Source: JACCXE01 sp963718605
GTDB taxonomy: Bacteria; Actinomycetota; Acidimicrobiia; Acidimicrobiales; JACCXE01
Length of the DNA: 64,000 nt
Reading direction: 5' to 3'
Assembly: GCA_963718605.1 (NCBI GenBank)
Contig: OY970363.1
Coordinates: 1,736,001 to 1,800,000, forward strand
The translations under genes were made by a program, and so were the position numbers. Under the pieces are notes generated by a model. The model saw only the letters and a list, made by a program, of their open reading frames with translations. It did no database searches and was not told where the DNA came from. This document shows, one piece after another, positions 45,363 through 54,538 of the stretch. Numbering within the stretch: position 1 is the stretch's first letter; every line of letters begins with the position of its first letter.

Positions 45363-45971
45363 GTGGCGTCCGAGGCAACCGTCTTCGCGTTCCCAACTGA
45401 GGTGGGTGGTCTGCCGCCCAACCCCGACGAGTCGGTGTGGCCGTACCTCGACGCGGCCGTGCGTTGCATCGAGCGCTTCGGCTGGCGGCGGACGTCCGTG
45501 CAAGACGTCGCGCGCGAGGCGGGCGTCGAACGCACCACCGTGTACCGCCGGGTCGGCTCGATGGACGACATCTTCCGCCTGCTCGTCGCGCGCGAACTGA
45601 ACGAGTTGATGGTCACGGTGCCCAACCGCATCCCGGCGAACGCGAGCGGTGCCGAGACCGTGGTCGCGCTGGTCGCCGGATCCCTCGAGCATTCGCGGGC
45701 GCATCCCGTCCTGGCGAAGGTGCTCGCCGACGAGCCCGACGTCGTCGCGGGCTTCGTCGCCGACGGGCTGGCCGAACTCATCGAGCGGGCCACGACCACG
45801 CTCGCGCCGCTCGTGGCGACCGCCATGGCGGCCGGAATGATCGCGAAGCGCGACCCGGTCGTCGTCACCGACTGGGTGGTCCGCACCGCGCTCACGTTGT
45901 TGGTCGCCCCGCCGCCGGTGCCGATCGAGCAGTACCTCAGCGAAGTCTTCGCGCCAGTCCTCAACCCTTAG
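45363..45971 (+). CDS. TetR-family regulator
   Basis: From GTG 45363 the product is 202 residues. The HTH is RTSVQDVAREAGVERTTVYRR. It is a paralogue of the TetR at 34782-35393 with the same length and the same downstream partner type. It is followed after 9 bp by a ferritin-like gene, and probably represses itself and the divergent thiolase. Confidence 0.92.
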   Translation: MASEATVFAFPTEVGGLPPNPDESVWPYLDAAVRCIERFGWRRTSVQDVAREAGVERTTVYRRVGSMDDIFRLLVARELNELMVTVPNRIPANASGAETVVALVAGSLEHSRAHPVLAKVLADEPDVVAGFVADGLAELIERATTTLAPLVATAMAAGMIAKRDPVVVTDWVVRTALTLLVAPPPVPIEQYLSEVFAPVLNP

Positions 45972-45980
45972 GAGGCCGCC

Positions 45981-46892
45981 ATGAGCCTTGACCTGTCCGC
46001 GATGCTCGACCGCATCGAGTCGCGTCAGTGGTCGCTCGACCAGTTCGACTGGAGCGCGCCCGGCGCGGACCGGTTCACCGACGAACAACGGGCGCGCCTC
46101 AAGCCGTTCATGAGCGACCTCGTCTGGATCGAACACATCGGCGCGCGCGGGTTCCAAGCGTTGGCCAAGCAGGCGCAGGACCCGACGCTCGTCGAGATCT
46201 ACGAGTGGTTCCACCTCGAGGAGCAGCGTCACGCGAAAGCCGAGCTCGCCCTCATGCGTCGGTGGGGGATGCTCGAGCCGGGCGAGGTGCCCTACGCGAA
46301 CACGCCGATCCGTTTCGCGATGGACTGGCTTGAGCGGTTCGCTGACCAGCAGCCGATGGTCGTGCTCGGAACCATCATTCCGTTACTCGAGTGCGCACTC
46401 GACGGTGCGCTGCTCAAGTTCTTGCTCGAAGAAGTGCACGACCCGCTGTGCCATGCCGTGTTCGAGCGCATCAACAACGACGAGTCGCGGCACCTCGCGG
46501 TGGACTTTCACGTGCTGGGCGAGCTCAAGCCCGAACGGCGGGAACCCCTGCCAGTCCAGATCGTCAAGGGTCTGCGCCCCGAGTCGCTCGCCGGGCTATT
46601 CATGTTCCTGCCACTGTTGTCCAAGACACGCAACAACATCATCGACATGGGCCTCGATGAGCAGCGGCTCTACGCGGCCATCGAGAAGTTCGTTTCACTC
46701 GGCGACCGCAGCCCGAACACCAAACGCAACGTGTTGTACCAAGCGATCAAGGGCAACGCCAAGATGGTCATTGACCGCAAGCATCCGTATCACCTGTTGG
46801 TCGGCGACCGGCTTGTGAACCTGGTCGACATCTACCCGCGGCGGCTCCTGCCGCCCAAGCCGGCTTGGGTGAAAGAGCTCGCCGCCAGTTAG
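45981..46892 (+). CDS. Ferritin-like di-iron protein
   Basis: This 303-residue protein (AGGAGG 8 bp before ATG) is helical with two iron motifs, LEEQRHAKAEL near 77 and NDESRHLAVDF near 172, plus Glu-His earlier (WIEHIGARG). The fold is that of R2-like/AurF-like oxygenases. It is the second TetR plus di-iron pair of this window. The substrate is unknown; the thiolase and CoA-related genes nearby suggest lipid or acyl-CoA chemistry (inference). Confidence 0.8.
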   Translation: MSLDLSAMLDRIESRQWSLDQFDWSAPGADRFTDEQRARLKPFMSDLVWIEHIGARGFQALAKQAQDPTLVEIYEWFHLEEQRHAKAELALMRRWGMLEPGEVPYANTPIRFAMDWLERFADQQPMVVLGTIIPLLECALDGALLKFLLEEVHDPLCHAVFERINNDESRHLAVDFHVLGELKPERREPLPVQIVKGLRPESLAGLFMFLPLLSKTRNNIIDMGLDEQRLYAAIEKFVSLGDRSPNTKRNVLYQAIKGNAKMVIDRKHPYHLLVGDRLVNLVDIYPRRLLPPKPAWVKELAAS

Positions 46893-46944
46893 GGCCTTCG
46901 GCGCTTTAGCTGCAGCAACTTTGGCTCGCTACGCTCGCTGCCCT

Positions 46945-48108
46945 ATGGGAAAGACCGTTCGCGCTTACGCCATCGCCACAGACGCCATTGCCGCCGAGAA
47001 GGAACGGGCCGGCAACACCGACGACATGGACATCACCAACGTCGTTGCCCTCGACAAGCTCGAGTTGCGCGACGTCGGCCCGAACGACGTGCGGTTCAAG
47101 GTGCTGGCGGTATCGGCCGAGCACAACATCAACCACGCCGCGCTGGCTGACACCATCAATATCGCCGAGGCGCGCGGCGGCAAGATCTACCCGGGCAACT
47201 CGGCCCTCGGCGAGGTGCTCGAGGTCGGCGTCAACGTCACCAAGCACGCGGTCGGCGACATCGTCATCACCCACTGCAACGGCGAGCCCGACGAGTACGG
47301 GTTCCCGCTGCGAATTTGGGCGTATGACCAGCCCGAGTCGATCGGCTGGTACGGCGAAGAAGCCGTCGTCGGCGACTGGCAGCTCATCAAGGCGCCGCTC
47401 GACTGCGGTCTCAACCTGTGGGAGATGGCGGCGTTGCCGCTGCGAGCGCCCACGGCGTACCACCTGTGGCGTCGCGCGATCGGCATCTATCGCGTGAAGG
47501 TGCCCGTCGAGCGACGGGCCACGATAAACGTGCTCGGCTTCGGCGGCGGGGTGTCCGAACTGTTCCTGCAGCTGGCCAAGGCCGAGGGGCACAACGCGTA
47601 TTTTTGCTCGGGCTCGCCCGAGCGGCGTGAAGCGCTCGAGAAGCAGGGCATCGTCGGCATCGACCAGAAGCAGTTCAACCGCTTCGCCGGCAAGGACGAC
47701 ATCAAGGCGTTCCGCAAGCACGTCAGTCAGATCACCAACGGCGAAGACATGCACGCGGTGTGCGACATGTTGCGCGGACCGGTATTCGACGCCGGCCTCG
47801 CCGTCGCGGCGCGCATGGGCGTGAACGTGTCGGCCGGTTGGCAGTTGTCGCAGGTCGTCACCTACAACTCAACTCTGATGTCGGTGAAGCAAGTCACCAT
47901 CGATCACACGCACTACGAAACGCCCTTTGGTTGTGAGGCGGCGACCGAGTTGTACGGCCGCGTGTTCAAGCCAACGGTGCACAAGGAGATCTACGCCTTC
48001 GAAGATCTGCCCCGCTGCTTCAAGGAAATGCACGACAACACCCAGACCGGAATCCCGATCATCCGTGTTGCCGACGAGATGCCTGAGGCTGTGAAGGACC
48101 TCCTGTAA
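46945..48108 (+). CDS. Zinc-type alcohol dehydrogenase-like (MDR) oxidoreductase, possibly crotonyl-CoA reductase-like
   Basis: From ATG 46945 the product is 387 residues. It is an MDR-fold enzyme: a GroES-like N-terminus (YPGNSALGEVLEVG, HAVGDIVITHCNG) and a Rossmann domain with NVLGFGGGVSELFLQLAK. Classical zinc ligands are not evident. The long N-terminus and EYGF..IWAYD segment resemble the crotonyl-CoA carboxylase/reductase group. The next gene overlaps by 1 bp and encodes methylmalonyl-CoA epimerase, which fits acyl-CoA metabolism. Confidence 0.75.
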   Translation: MGKTVRAYAIATDAIAAEKERAGNTDDMDITNVVALDKLELRDVGPNDVRFKVLAVSAEHNINHAALADTINIAEARGGKIYPGNSALGEVLEVGVNVTKHAVGDIVITHCNGEPDEYGFPLRIWAYDQPESIGWYGEEAVVGDWQLIKAPLDCGLNLWEMAALPLRAPTAYHLWRRAIGIYRVKVPVERRATINVLGFGGGVSELFLQLAKAEGHNAYFCSGSPERREALEKQGIVGIDQKQFNRFAGKDDIKAFRKHVSQITNGEDMHAVCDMLRGPVFDAGLAVAARMGVNVSAGWQLSQVVTYNSTLMSVKQVTIDHTHYETPFGCEAATELYGRVFKPTVHKEIYAFEDLPRCFKEMHDNTQTGIPIIRVADEMPEAVKDLL

Positions 48109-48515
48109 TGGACATGATCCTCACCGAGATTGACCACGTCGCCATCGCGGTCAACGACCTCGAGGCCGCGATCAAGTACTACGCCGACGCGTTCGGCGCG
48201 ACCGTCGATCATCGTGAAGTCGTCGAGAGCGACGGCGTCGAAGAGGCGTTGCTGAAGGTGGCTGAGAGCTACGTGCAGTTGCTGACGCCGACCCGTCCCG
48301 ATTCTCCGGTGGCGAAGGCGCTTGAGAAGCGCGGCGAGGGCCTCCACCACATCGGCTACCGCGTAAAGGACTGCGGCGCCGCGCTCGAAGCGATCATCGC
48401 CGCGGGCGGCACCGGTATCGACAAGGCGCCCCGTCCCGGCTCGCGGGGTACGACGGTGGCCTTCGTGCACCCGAAGGGTTCCTTCGGCACGCTGATCGAA
48501 CTCGTCCAGGAATAA
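48108..48515 (+). CDS. mce: Methylmalonyl-CoA epimerase
   Basis: This 135-residue protein belongs to the glyoxalase/VOC fold. The metal site is in IDHVAIAVND, LHHIGYRV and LIELVQE. VHPKGSFGTLIEL is typical of methylmalonyl-CoA epimerases. It acts in propionate/branched-chain breakdown. It overlaps the MDR gene (TAATG). Confidence 0.93.
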   Translation: MDMILTEIDHVAIAVNDLEAAIKYYADAFGATVDHREVVESDGVEEALLKVAESYVQLLTPTRPDSPVAKALEKRGEGLHHIGYRVKDCGAALEAIIAAGGTGIDKAPRPGSRGTTVAFVHPKGSFGTLIELVQE

Positions 48516-48521
48516 TCGGAC

Positions 48522-49364
48522 CTAGCTCACCGAGAGCACATCAATCGACGCGACGGTTACCACGACCGCGGCGATCGCCGTGGCCGCGGGCGTCACGACA
48601 CGACTCCAGCGGCGCGTGCCGGGCGCGGACACGAACCGCGCGACGGCGGGCGCGGCCACTCCTCCGACGAGAGCGATTGCGATGATCACCGGCACGGTGA
48701 CGACCGTGAGGAGAAAGAACAGGATGGGCACGTAGAGAACGAGCCGGCTCGGTGATGAGCCGTTCAACGACGGCATGCTCCGTTCGAATCGAGCGTGCAG
48801 CGCGCTAACGGTGGCGCCGAGCAACACCGCGCCGGCCAGGACCAACGCCACCGCGAACCAGAGGGGCGTCAGCAGGGTGAAGTCCTTGTTGCCGCCGTCC
48901 AGCATGCCGCTGATCCCGCCGATGGCGGCGAGCGTGACGAGACCGCTCACGGCGCCAGCCAACCACGGCTGGGGTGGCAGCCACGTGCGAAGCAGCCGAT
49001 ACACGCCGGCGCAAACCACCCCGCCGAACAGACCGGCGAACACGATGAGAAACGCGCTACCGCCGAACGTGACCCGACCGATCGGTTCTTCCGCTTCGGT
49101 AAGCACGTCTCGTAACGAGTCGCTCGAGGTCGCGGCCATCAATCGCATGAACAGGCGGCCGCCGAATCCCGCCACCAGAATGCCGCCCACGGCACCGGCG
49201 TAAAGCGTCACAACCGCGGCGCGCAGCGTCGTGCCTGCGTTCGCGCCGAACGACGTGCCCACCGGCTCCGGATCGGACCGCTCGAGCCGCCCCCAACGAA
49301 TCGAACACCACAGTGCGAACGCGAGGCCCGTCGTGCAGACAACTGCGAGTACCCATCGGTCCAT
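48522..49364 (-). CDS. Multi-pass membrane protein of unknown function
   Basis: From ATG 49364 the product is 280 residues with about seven hydrophobic helices (AVVCTTGLAFALWCSI, VVTLYAGAVGGILVAGF, FLIVFAGLFGGVVCAGVY, LLYVPILFFLLTV-type). No transport or enzymatic motif is seen. The frame is open further upstream, but that part is only the shadow of the beta-lactamase-like gene on the other strand. Confidence 0.7.
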   Translation of the reverse strand: MDRWVLAVVCTTGLAFALWCSIRWGRLERSDPEPVGTSFGANAGTTLRAAVVTLYAGAVGGILVAGFGGRLFMRLMAATSSDSLRDVLTEAEEPIGRVTFGGSAFLIVFAGLFGGVVCAGVYRLLRTWLPPQPWLAGAVSGLVTLAAIGGISGMLDGGNKDFTLLTPLWFAVALVLAGAVLLGATVSALHARFERSMPSLNGSSPSRLVLYVPILFFLLTVVTVPVIIAIALVGGVAAPAVARFVSAPGTRRWSRVVTPAATAIAAVVVTVASIDVLSVS

Positions 49365-49424
49365 ACGGCAGTGTGCGCTGGAGTGGGCAAAACTGCACGA
49401 ACCATTTAGATGAGGGGCATGAAC

Positions 49425-50615
49425 ATGGCTGAGATTCACGGCGAGGTTGCACCGGGTTTCGAAAGGGTGCGCGACGCGTTCGCAGCGAACTTCACGAACC
49501 ACGGCGACGTCGGGGCCGCGTTCGCGCTTTACAAAGACGGCGAGAAGGTGGTCGACCTTTGGGGCGGCCTTGCCGACGAGGACACCGGCCGGCCCTGGGA
49601 GGAAGACACGTTGCAACTCGTCTACTCCACGACCAAAGGCGTGACCGCGGCGGCCGCGCACCTGCTCGCACAACGAGGTGAACTCGACTTCGACGCTCCG
49701 GTCGCGGAGTACTGGCCCGAGTTCAAAGCGAACGGCAAGGAGAACGTGCCGGTGCGGTGGCTGCTCTCGCATCGCGCCGGCTTGCCGGTGCTCGATGAGC
49801 CGCTGACGGCGGCGGAGATCTACGCCTGGGACCCGATCGTCGAAGCGTTGGCGGCCAAGAAACCCGAATGGGAACCCGGCACGACGCACGGCTACCACGC
49901 CGTCACCTACGGAAACTTGGTCGGCGAGGTGGTGCGTCGCATCACGGGCAAGTCGATCGGCCAGTTCGTGGCCGACGAGGTCGCCGGCCCGCTCGGCGCC
50001 GAGTTCTACATCGGCCTGTCGGCGGAACTCGAGCCCCGGATGAGCAAGATGGTCGTGTTCGCGCTCGGCGCGACGAAGGAACAGCGCGACATGTTCAAGG
50101 ACTTCGACCTCTCGTCGTTGCCCGAAGAGATCCGTCCGATCGTCGAAGCGTTCATGGACCCGACGTCCATGTCGAGCCGCGCCTTGTCCGGCATCAGCAG
50201 CACACCGATGGACCCGAACAGTCCCGAGATGCACGCCGCGGAAATGCCGGCAGCGAACGGCATCTGCACCGCCCGCGGCCTGGCGAAGTTGTACGCCGGC
50301 TTGGTCAGCGAAGTCGACGGCGTTCGCCTGCTGTCCGACGAGACGATCGCGAACGCGACAGTGGAACAGTCCAACGGCAAAGACGCGGTGCTGATGATTC
50401 CGACGCGGTTCGGCCTCGGTTACTTCCTGCCGTCGTCGTACTCGCAGCTCATGGGGCCCAGCTCGTTCGGCCATTCGGGCGCGGGCGGCTCGCTGGGCCT
50501 CGCCGATCCCGAACACAAGATTGGCTTTGGCTACGTGATGAACAAGATGCAGCAGAACCTCGGTGGCGACATGCGCACGACGTCGCTCATCGACGCGGTG
50601 AAGGCGTCACTCTGA
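49425..50615 (+). CDS. Serine beta-lactamase-like hydrolase, copy 1
   Basis: From ATG 49425 (AGGGG 8 bp upstream; the paralogue starts at the same residue) the product is 396 residues. It has the class C/EstB-type Ser-x-x-Lys motif STTKG (Ser 68, Lys 71), the Tyr region GYHAVTYGNL and the third motif FGHSGAGGS. There is no signal peptide, so it is likely an intracellular esterase rather than an antibiotic-resistance enzyme. Its stop overlaps the next start (TGATG). Confidence 0.92.
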   Translation: MAEIHGEVAPGFERVRDAFAANFTNHGDVGAAFALYKDGEKVVDLWGGLADEDTGRPWEEDTLQLVYSTTKGVTAAAAHLLAQRGELDFDAPVAEYWPEFKANGKENVPVRWLLSHRAGLPVLDEPLTAAEIYAWDPIVEALAAKKPEWEPGTTHGYHAVTYGNLVGEVVRRITGKSIGQFVADEVAGPLGAEFYIGLSAELEPRMSKMVVFALGATKEQRDMFKDFDLSSLPEEIRPIVEAFMDPTSMSSRALSGISSTPMDPNSPEMHAAEMPAANGICTARGLAKLYAGLVSEVDGVRLLSDETIANATVEQSNGKDAVLMIPTRFGLGYFLPSSYSQLMGPSSFGHSGAGGSLGLADPEHKIGFGYVMNKMQQNLGGDMRTTSLIDAVKASL

Positions 50616-51802
50616 TGACCGACGTCCACGGAGAGGTAGCGCCCGGTTTCGAAAGAGTGCGCGACGCGTTCGCGGGCAACTTCGCCGCTGGCCTGGAAGT
50701 CGGCGCGGCGTTCTCGCTTTACAAGGACGGCAGGAAGGTGGTCGACCTTTGGGGCGGCATCGCCGATCAGGAGAGCGGCCGCGCGTGGGCAGAGGACACG
50801 TTGCAACTCGTGTTCTCGACGACCAAAGGCGCCACGGCCGCCTGCGCGAGTTTGCTGGCGCAACGGGGTGAACTCGACTTCGACGCGCCGGTCGCCGAGT
50901 ACTGGCCCGAGTTCAAGGCCAACGGTAAGGAAGACATCCCCGTGCGCTGGTTGCTGTCGCACCGCGCCGGTCTGCCCGCGCTCGACGTCACGCTCACGCC
51001 CGAGCAGGTCTACGCGTGGGATCCGATCATCGACGCCCTCGCCGCGCAGAAGCCGTTGTGGGAGCCAGGCGCGAAGCACGGTTACCACGCCGTCACCTAC
51101 GGCCACCTCGTCGGTGAGGTGGTGCGACGCATCAGCGGCAAGAGCATCGGCGCGTTCCTCGCGGAGAACATCACCGGTCCGCTGGGCGCGGAGTTCTACA
51201 TCGGTCTGCCTGAAGCCGAAGAGCATCGAGTCAGCACGTTGATCGAGATGAACCTCGGCCCGACCAAAGAACAGGCCGAGATGTTCAAGGACCTTGATGT
51301 CAACACGCTGCCGCCCAACCTGCGGGCAATCGCGGCCGCGTTCCTCGACCCGAATTCGCTGTCGATGCGCGCCCTCACCCTCACAGACCCGGCCATGGAC
51401 TTCAACAGTCGCGCCATGCACGCCGCGGAGGTCCCGGCGGCCAACGGCATCTGCACCGCCCGCGGTCTCGCGCGCATGTATGCCGGGTTGATCGGCGAGG
51501 TGGACGGAGTGCGGATCCTCAGCGACGAGACGATCGCGAACGCGACCGTTGAGCAGTCGAGTGGGCCGGACGCCGTGTTGGTCAAGGACACGCGCTTCGG
51601 ACTCGGCTTCTTCCTGCAGTCCGCCGACGCGCCGATGATGGGCCCGCGTTCGTTCGGCCACGACGGTGCCGGCGGTTCGATGGGCTTCGCCGACCCGGAC
51701 TCGGGCGTCGCCTTCGCCTACGTGATGAACAAGATGCAGGCGAACCTCTCGGCCGACCCGCGGCCCGTCGCCCTCATCGACGCCATCAAAGCCTCCCTGT
51801 AA
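50615..51802 (+). CDS. Serine beta-lactamase-like hydrolase, copy 2
   Basis: This 395-residue tandem paralogue of the preceding gene opens HGEVAPGFERVRDAF in the same way. Ser 68 and Lys 71 (STTKG), YHAVTYGHL and FGHDGAGGS are conserved. The strongest divergence is in the middle lid region (about 200-250), which suggests different substrates. Confidence 0.92.
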   Translation: MTDVHGEVAPGFERVRDAFAGNFAAGLEVGAAFSLYKDGRKVVDLWGGIADQESGRAWAEDTLQLVFSTTKGATAACASLLAQRGELDFDAPVAEYWPEFKANGKEDIPVRWLLSHRAGLPALDVTLTPEQVYAWDPIIDALAAQKPLWEPGAKHGYHAVTYGHLVGEVVRRISGKSIGAFLAENITGPLGAEFYIGLPEAEEHRVSTLIEMNLGPTKEQAEMFKDLDVNTLPPNLRAIAAAFLDPNSLSMRALTLTDPAMDFNSRAMHAAEVPAANGICTARGLARMYAGLIGEVDGVRILSDETIANATVEQSSGPDAVLVKDTRFGLGFFLQSADAPMMGPRSFGHDGAGGSMGFADPDSGVAFAYVMNKMQANLSADPRPVALIDAIKASL

Positions 51803-51803
51803 T

Positions 51804-52382
51804 TCAGTGGAGGGTTTTGCCCTCCGCCAACATCGCTACGAACTTCTCGATGCGTGATGCGCGCGTTTCGGGTTTCTTGGCGTCCTGGATGCGCCAGAGG
51901 ATCGCGTAGCGGTTTGCCGAGTTGATCGTTTCGAAGAATGCCGCGGCCTTCTTGTTCTTCTTGAACGCGGCGGCGAGGTCGTCGGGCACGGTCATGTTCG
52001 ACGGGCTGTCGTACGCCTTGGCCCAGCGGCCGTCCGCCTTGGCCTTTTCCACTTCCGCCAGCCCACTCGGCTGCATCCGCTTGGCCTTGGTCAAGGCCTC
52101 GATGCGGTCGACGTTGACCTTCGACCAGTTGCTGCGCGGCCGCCGAGGCGTGAATCGTTGCAGCGAGTGATCGTCGTCGAGCTTCTGTTTCTGTCCGTCG
52201 ATCCAACCCCAGCACAGTGCGATCTCGACGGCCTCGACGTAGGACACCGACTTGGCTGCGCCCGCCTTCTTGACGATCGCGAGCCAGATGCCCGTCGACG
52301 ATTCATGGTTTTTCTTCAGCCACGCCTCGAACTTGGCCGGCGTTTCCGCGTAGACGATCGGGTCGTCTTTCCATGACGTCAT
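51804..52382 (-). CDS. YdeI/OmpD-associated family protein
   Basis: From ATG 52382 the product is 192 residues. Family phrases are visible: SVSYVEAVEIALCWGWIDGQ, RFTPRRPRSNWSKVN, VPDDLAAAFKKNKKAAAFF, and the C-terminal ETRASRIEKFVAMLAEGK. These proteins are widespread but poorly characterised. It is convergent with the beta-lactamase-like gene and divergent from the amidohydrolase. Confidence 0.88.
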   Translation of the reverse strand: MTSWKDDPIVYAETPAKFEAWLKKNHESSTGIWLAIVKKAGAAKSVSYVEAVEIALCWGWIDGQKQKLDDDHSLQRFTPRRPRSNWSKVNVDRIEALTKAKRMQPSGLAEVEKAKADGRWAKAYDSPSNMTVPDDLAAAFKKNKKAAAFFETINSANRYAILWRIQDAKKPETRASRIEKFVAMLAEGKTLH

Positions 52383-52409
52383 CGCTGCGAACGTTACGTT
52401 CTTCGCTCG

Positions 52410-53465
52410 ATGGCTTTTAACGGTCCTGGGTTTGTTGATCACCACACGCACCTGCTGCGCGTCAGCGCGCAGGTCACGCCCTCCTACGACTACACGTCGC
52501 TCGAGTCACTCGCGGCGTATCACCGCAGCCTCGCCGCGAGCGGCTACAACCCCATGGACGCGGTGGGCGACGCCGTGGATGAGCGGCTCGACGCGCAGCT
52601 CATGGCTGGGCTCAGCCGCGCCGCCGAACTCGGCATCTGCCAAGTCACCGAAGCCGGGATTCACGACTGGGTCTACCTCGACACCCTGCTGCGCCGGCGG
52701 GAGACCGACCGCTTGCCTTGCCGCGTGCGTGTGCTGGTAGCGAGTGGGCTCGCCGCGCAAGGAATGCGCGACCGCACCGACGACCCCGACATCGACATCG
52801 CCGGCGTGAAGTTCTACGCCGACGGTTGGCTCGGGCCGCGTACCTGCGCGCTGTGCCGTCCGTTTGACGACGTGCACCCGAAGGACGACGGGGTGCTGTT
52901 CTGGGAGCCGACACCACTCGCGCGCGCCGCGCAACCGTTCGCGGAAGCGGGCTGGACGATCGCGACGCACGCGATCGGCGACCGCGCCGCGGTCGCGGTG
53001 CTCGACGCGTACGAAATGATCTTCGACGGAGACGCCGACGCGGCCCGCGCGAACGGCGCGCGGATAGAGCACGCGCAGGTGCTGTCGCCGCTGATCATCG
53101 ATCGCTTCGCCGACCAAGGCGTGACGGCGTGCATCCAACCCAGCTTCGCCACGAGCGACGCCGAGGTGGGGCCGCGCGCGCTCGGCGACGAACGTTGGAA
53201 GCAGAGCTACGACTGGGCCGGGTTACTGAAGGCGGGCGCTCGCGTCATCACCGGCGCGGACTTTCCGATCGAGTCGCTCGATCCGCTGGTCGGCCTGCGC
53301 GACCTGACGACGAAGGTCACCCGCGGCTCGCAGCTTGATCTCGCGACCGCCTACGAACTGATGACCGACGAAAGCGTCGGCGTCACGACGCTGTCGGAAG
53401 ATCCGCGCGTGATCGACCCCGACGACTTGAAGGACCTCGAAGTGCTCGGCACCCATCCGGCCTAG
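52410..53465 (+). CDS. Amidohydrolase-family protein lacking the N-terminal sandwich domain
   Basis: This 351-residue protein resembles the YtcJ-type amidohydrolases: HHTH at 11-14, GVKFYADGW with the Lys position, THAIGDRA, ARIEHAQ and TGADFPIES (metal Asp). YtcJ-like enzymes are usually about 540 residues; here the protein begins directly at the first metal-binding strand, so the N-terminal composite domain is absent. An aryl amide or carbamate hydrolase role is possible. Confidence 0.85.
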   Translation: MAFNGPGFVDHHTHLLRVSAQVTPSYDYTSLESLAAYHRSLAASGYNPMDAVGDAVDERLDAQLMAGLSRAAELGICQVTEAGIHDWVYLDTLLRRRETDRLPCRVRVLVASGLAAQGMRDRTDDPDIDIAGVKFYADGWLGPRTCALCRPFDDVHPKDDGVLFWEPTPLARAAQPFAEAGWTIATHAIGDRAAVAVLDAYEMIFDGDADAARANGARIEHAQVLSPLIIDRFADQGVTACIQPSFATSDAEVGPRALGDERWKQSYDWAGLLKAGARVITGADFPIESLDPLVGLRDLTTKVTRGSQLDLATAYELMTDESVGVTTLSEDPRVIDPDDLKDLEVLGTHPA

Positions 53466-54538
53466 AAGAGGTCGAGCATCTCCGTGACGCCGTGGTCGTC
53501 GGCGGCGATCAGGTAGCGGGGCGTGACCGTGTCGAGCAGCGACTTCCCGCGGTCGTTGCCCGGATCCATGTCGCCCATCGGGCACGTGGACCACGCCTGC
53601 TGGCCGATGGCATAGCGGTAGTCGCGCCAGCAGCGATCCCACGCGTAGCCGGACACTCCGGCCGCGAGCAGCCCGTCGTGGTAGCGCCGCACGAGGTCGG
53701 CCTCCCAGGCCCGGCGGTCGTCGACGGTGACGGACCCGGCGAGGAAGTTGGCGACGTCCCACACGCCCACGCCGCGCACGCTGAGCTGCCAGTCGAGGAC
53801 GGTGACCACGTCGTCGCCGGCCGAACCGCCAATGAGGAAGTTGTCGGCCCGGAAGTCCATGTGCGCGAACGTCGGGTTGCCCTGTTCCACCCACCAGTCC
53901 AGCAGTGCGGGGTAGTGCGGGGTCATGTCGCGGACGAACTCGATCGCGGCGGCAGGCGCCTTCCCGTCCCAGTACTCGAGGTACTGCGGCAGCTTGGCGG
54001 CGGCGAGGCCGGCCGCGGCCAGGAAGAGCGGCGTGTTGATCGGCGGCAGCCAGTCGAGCGCCCACAGTTCCGTGGAGTCCCAGAAGGAGGCGTGCAGCAC
54101 GACCGCCTGGTCGATCACGATCTCGGCGTCGGCTCGGCTGGCGCCTGTGATCTGGTCGATCGACCGGGCGCCGGTGATCTCCTCCAGCAAGAGGACGAAC
54201 GGTGTGCCGTCCGCCGCGATGTCCGCGTAATGGCAGCGCGGCGTGCGCACGTCGACGCGCCCGCCCAGCTGCCGGTAGAAGTTCACCTCGCGGTCGTAGA
54301 ACCCCATGATCTGCGCGACGAACACGCTCTCGGGCGCGGGAGACTGGGTTTTCGCAATCAGCGTCGCGGGACCGCCGCCAGGCTCGGCGTAGTCAAGGTG
54401 CAGGCGCGTGACCTCGCCGAGCAAACCGAGCCCGGCGCCGAGGTTCTCGGCCCGCACGCCGCTCACCGTCGGCCCATCGAGAACGTCGTTCAGCCACGCA
54501 ACGTCGATCTCGGACGCGGAGGACGGGATGCCGCTCAT
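53462..54538 (-). CDS. APH-family phosphotransferase, last gene of the catabolic operon
   Basis: From ATG 54538 (ATGA overlap with the upstream gene) the product is 358 residues. The aminoglycoside-phosphotransferase/choline-kinase fold is shown by FAHMDFRADNFLIGG (catalytic loop, Asp kept, His-Gly-Asp altered) and VLDWQLS. In catabolic operons such kinases probably phosphorylate a small substrate or CoA intermediate. It ends 4 bp into the amidohydrolase stop on the other strand. Confidence 0.85.
   Translation of the reverse strand: MSGIPSSASEIDVAWLNDVLDGPTVSGVRAENLGAGLGLLGEVTRLHLDYAEPGGGPATLIAKTQSPAPESVFVAQIMGFYDREVNFYRQLGGRVDVRTPRCHYADIAADGTPFVLLLEEITGARSIDQITGASRADAEIVIDQAVVLHASFWDSTELWALDWLPPINTPLFLAAAGLAAAKLPQYLEYWDGKAPAAAIEFVRDMTPHYPALLDWWVEQGNPTFAHMDFRADNFLIGGSAGDDVVTVLDWQLSVRGVGVWDVANFLAGSVTVDDRRAWEADLVRRYHDGLLAAGVSGYAWDRCWRDYRYAIGQQAWSTCPMGDMDPGNDRGKSLLDTVTPRYLIAADDHGVTEMLDLF

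Noticed and set aside
49365..50516. Upstream extension of the minus-strand membrane protein to 664 codons
   Set aside because: The first 384 codons are antisense to the beta-lactamase-like gene with conserved SxxK motifs. The membrane protein starts naturally at ATG 49364.
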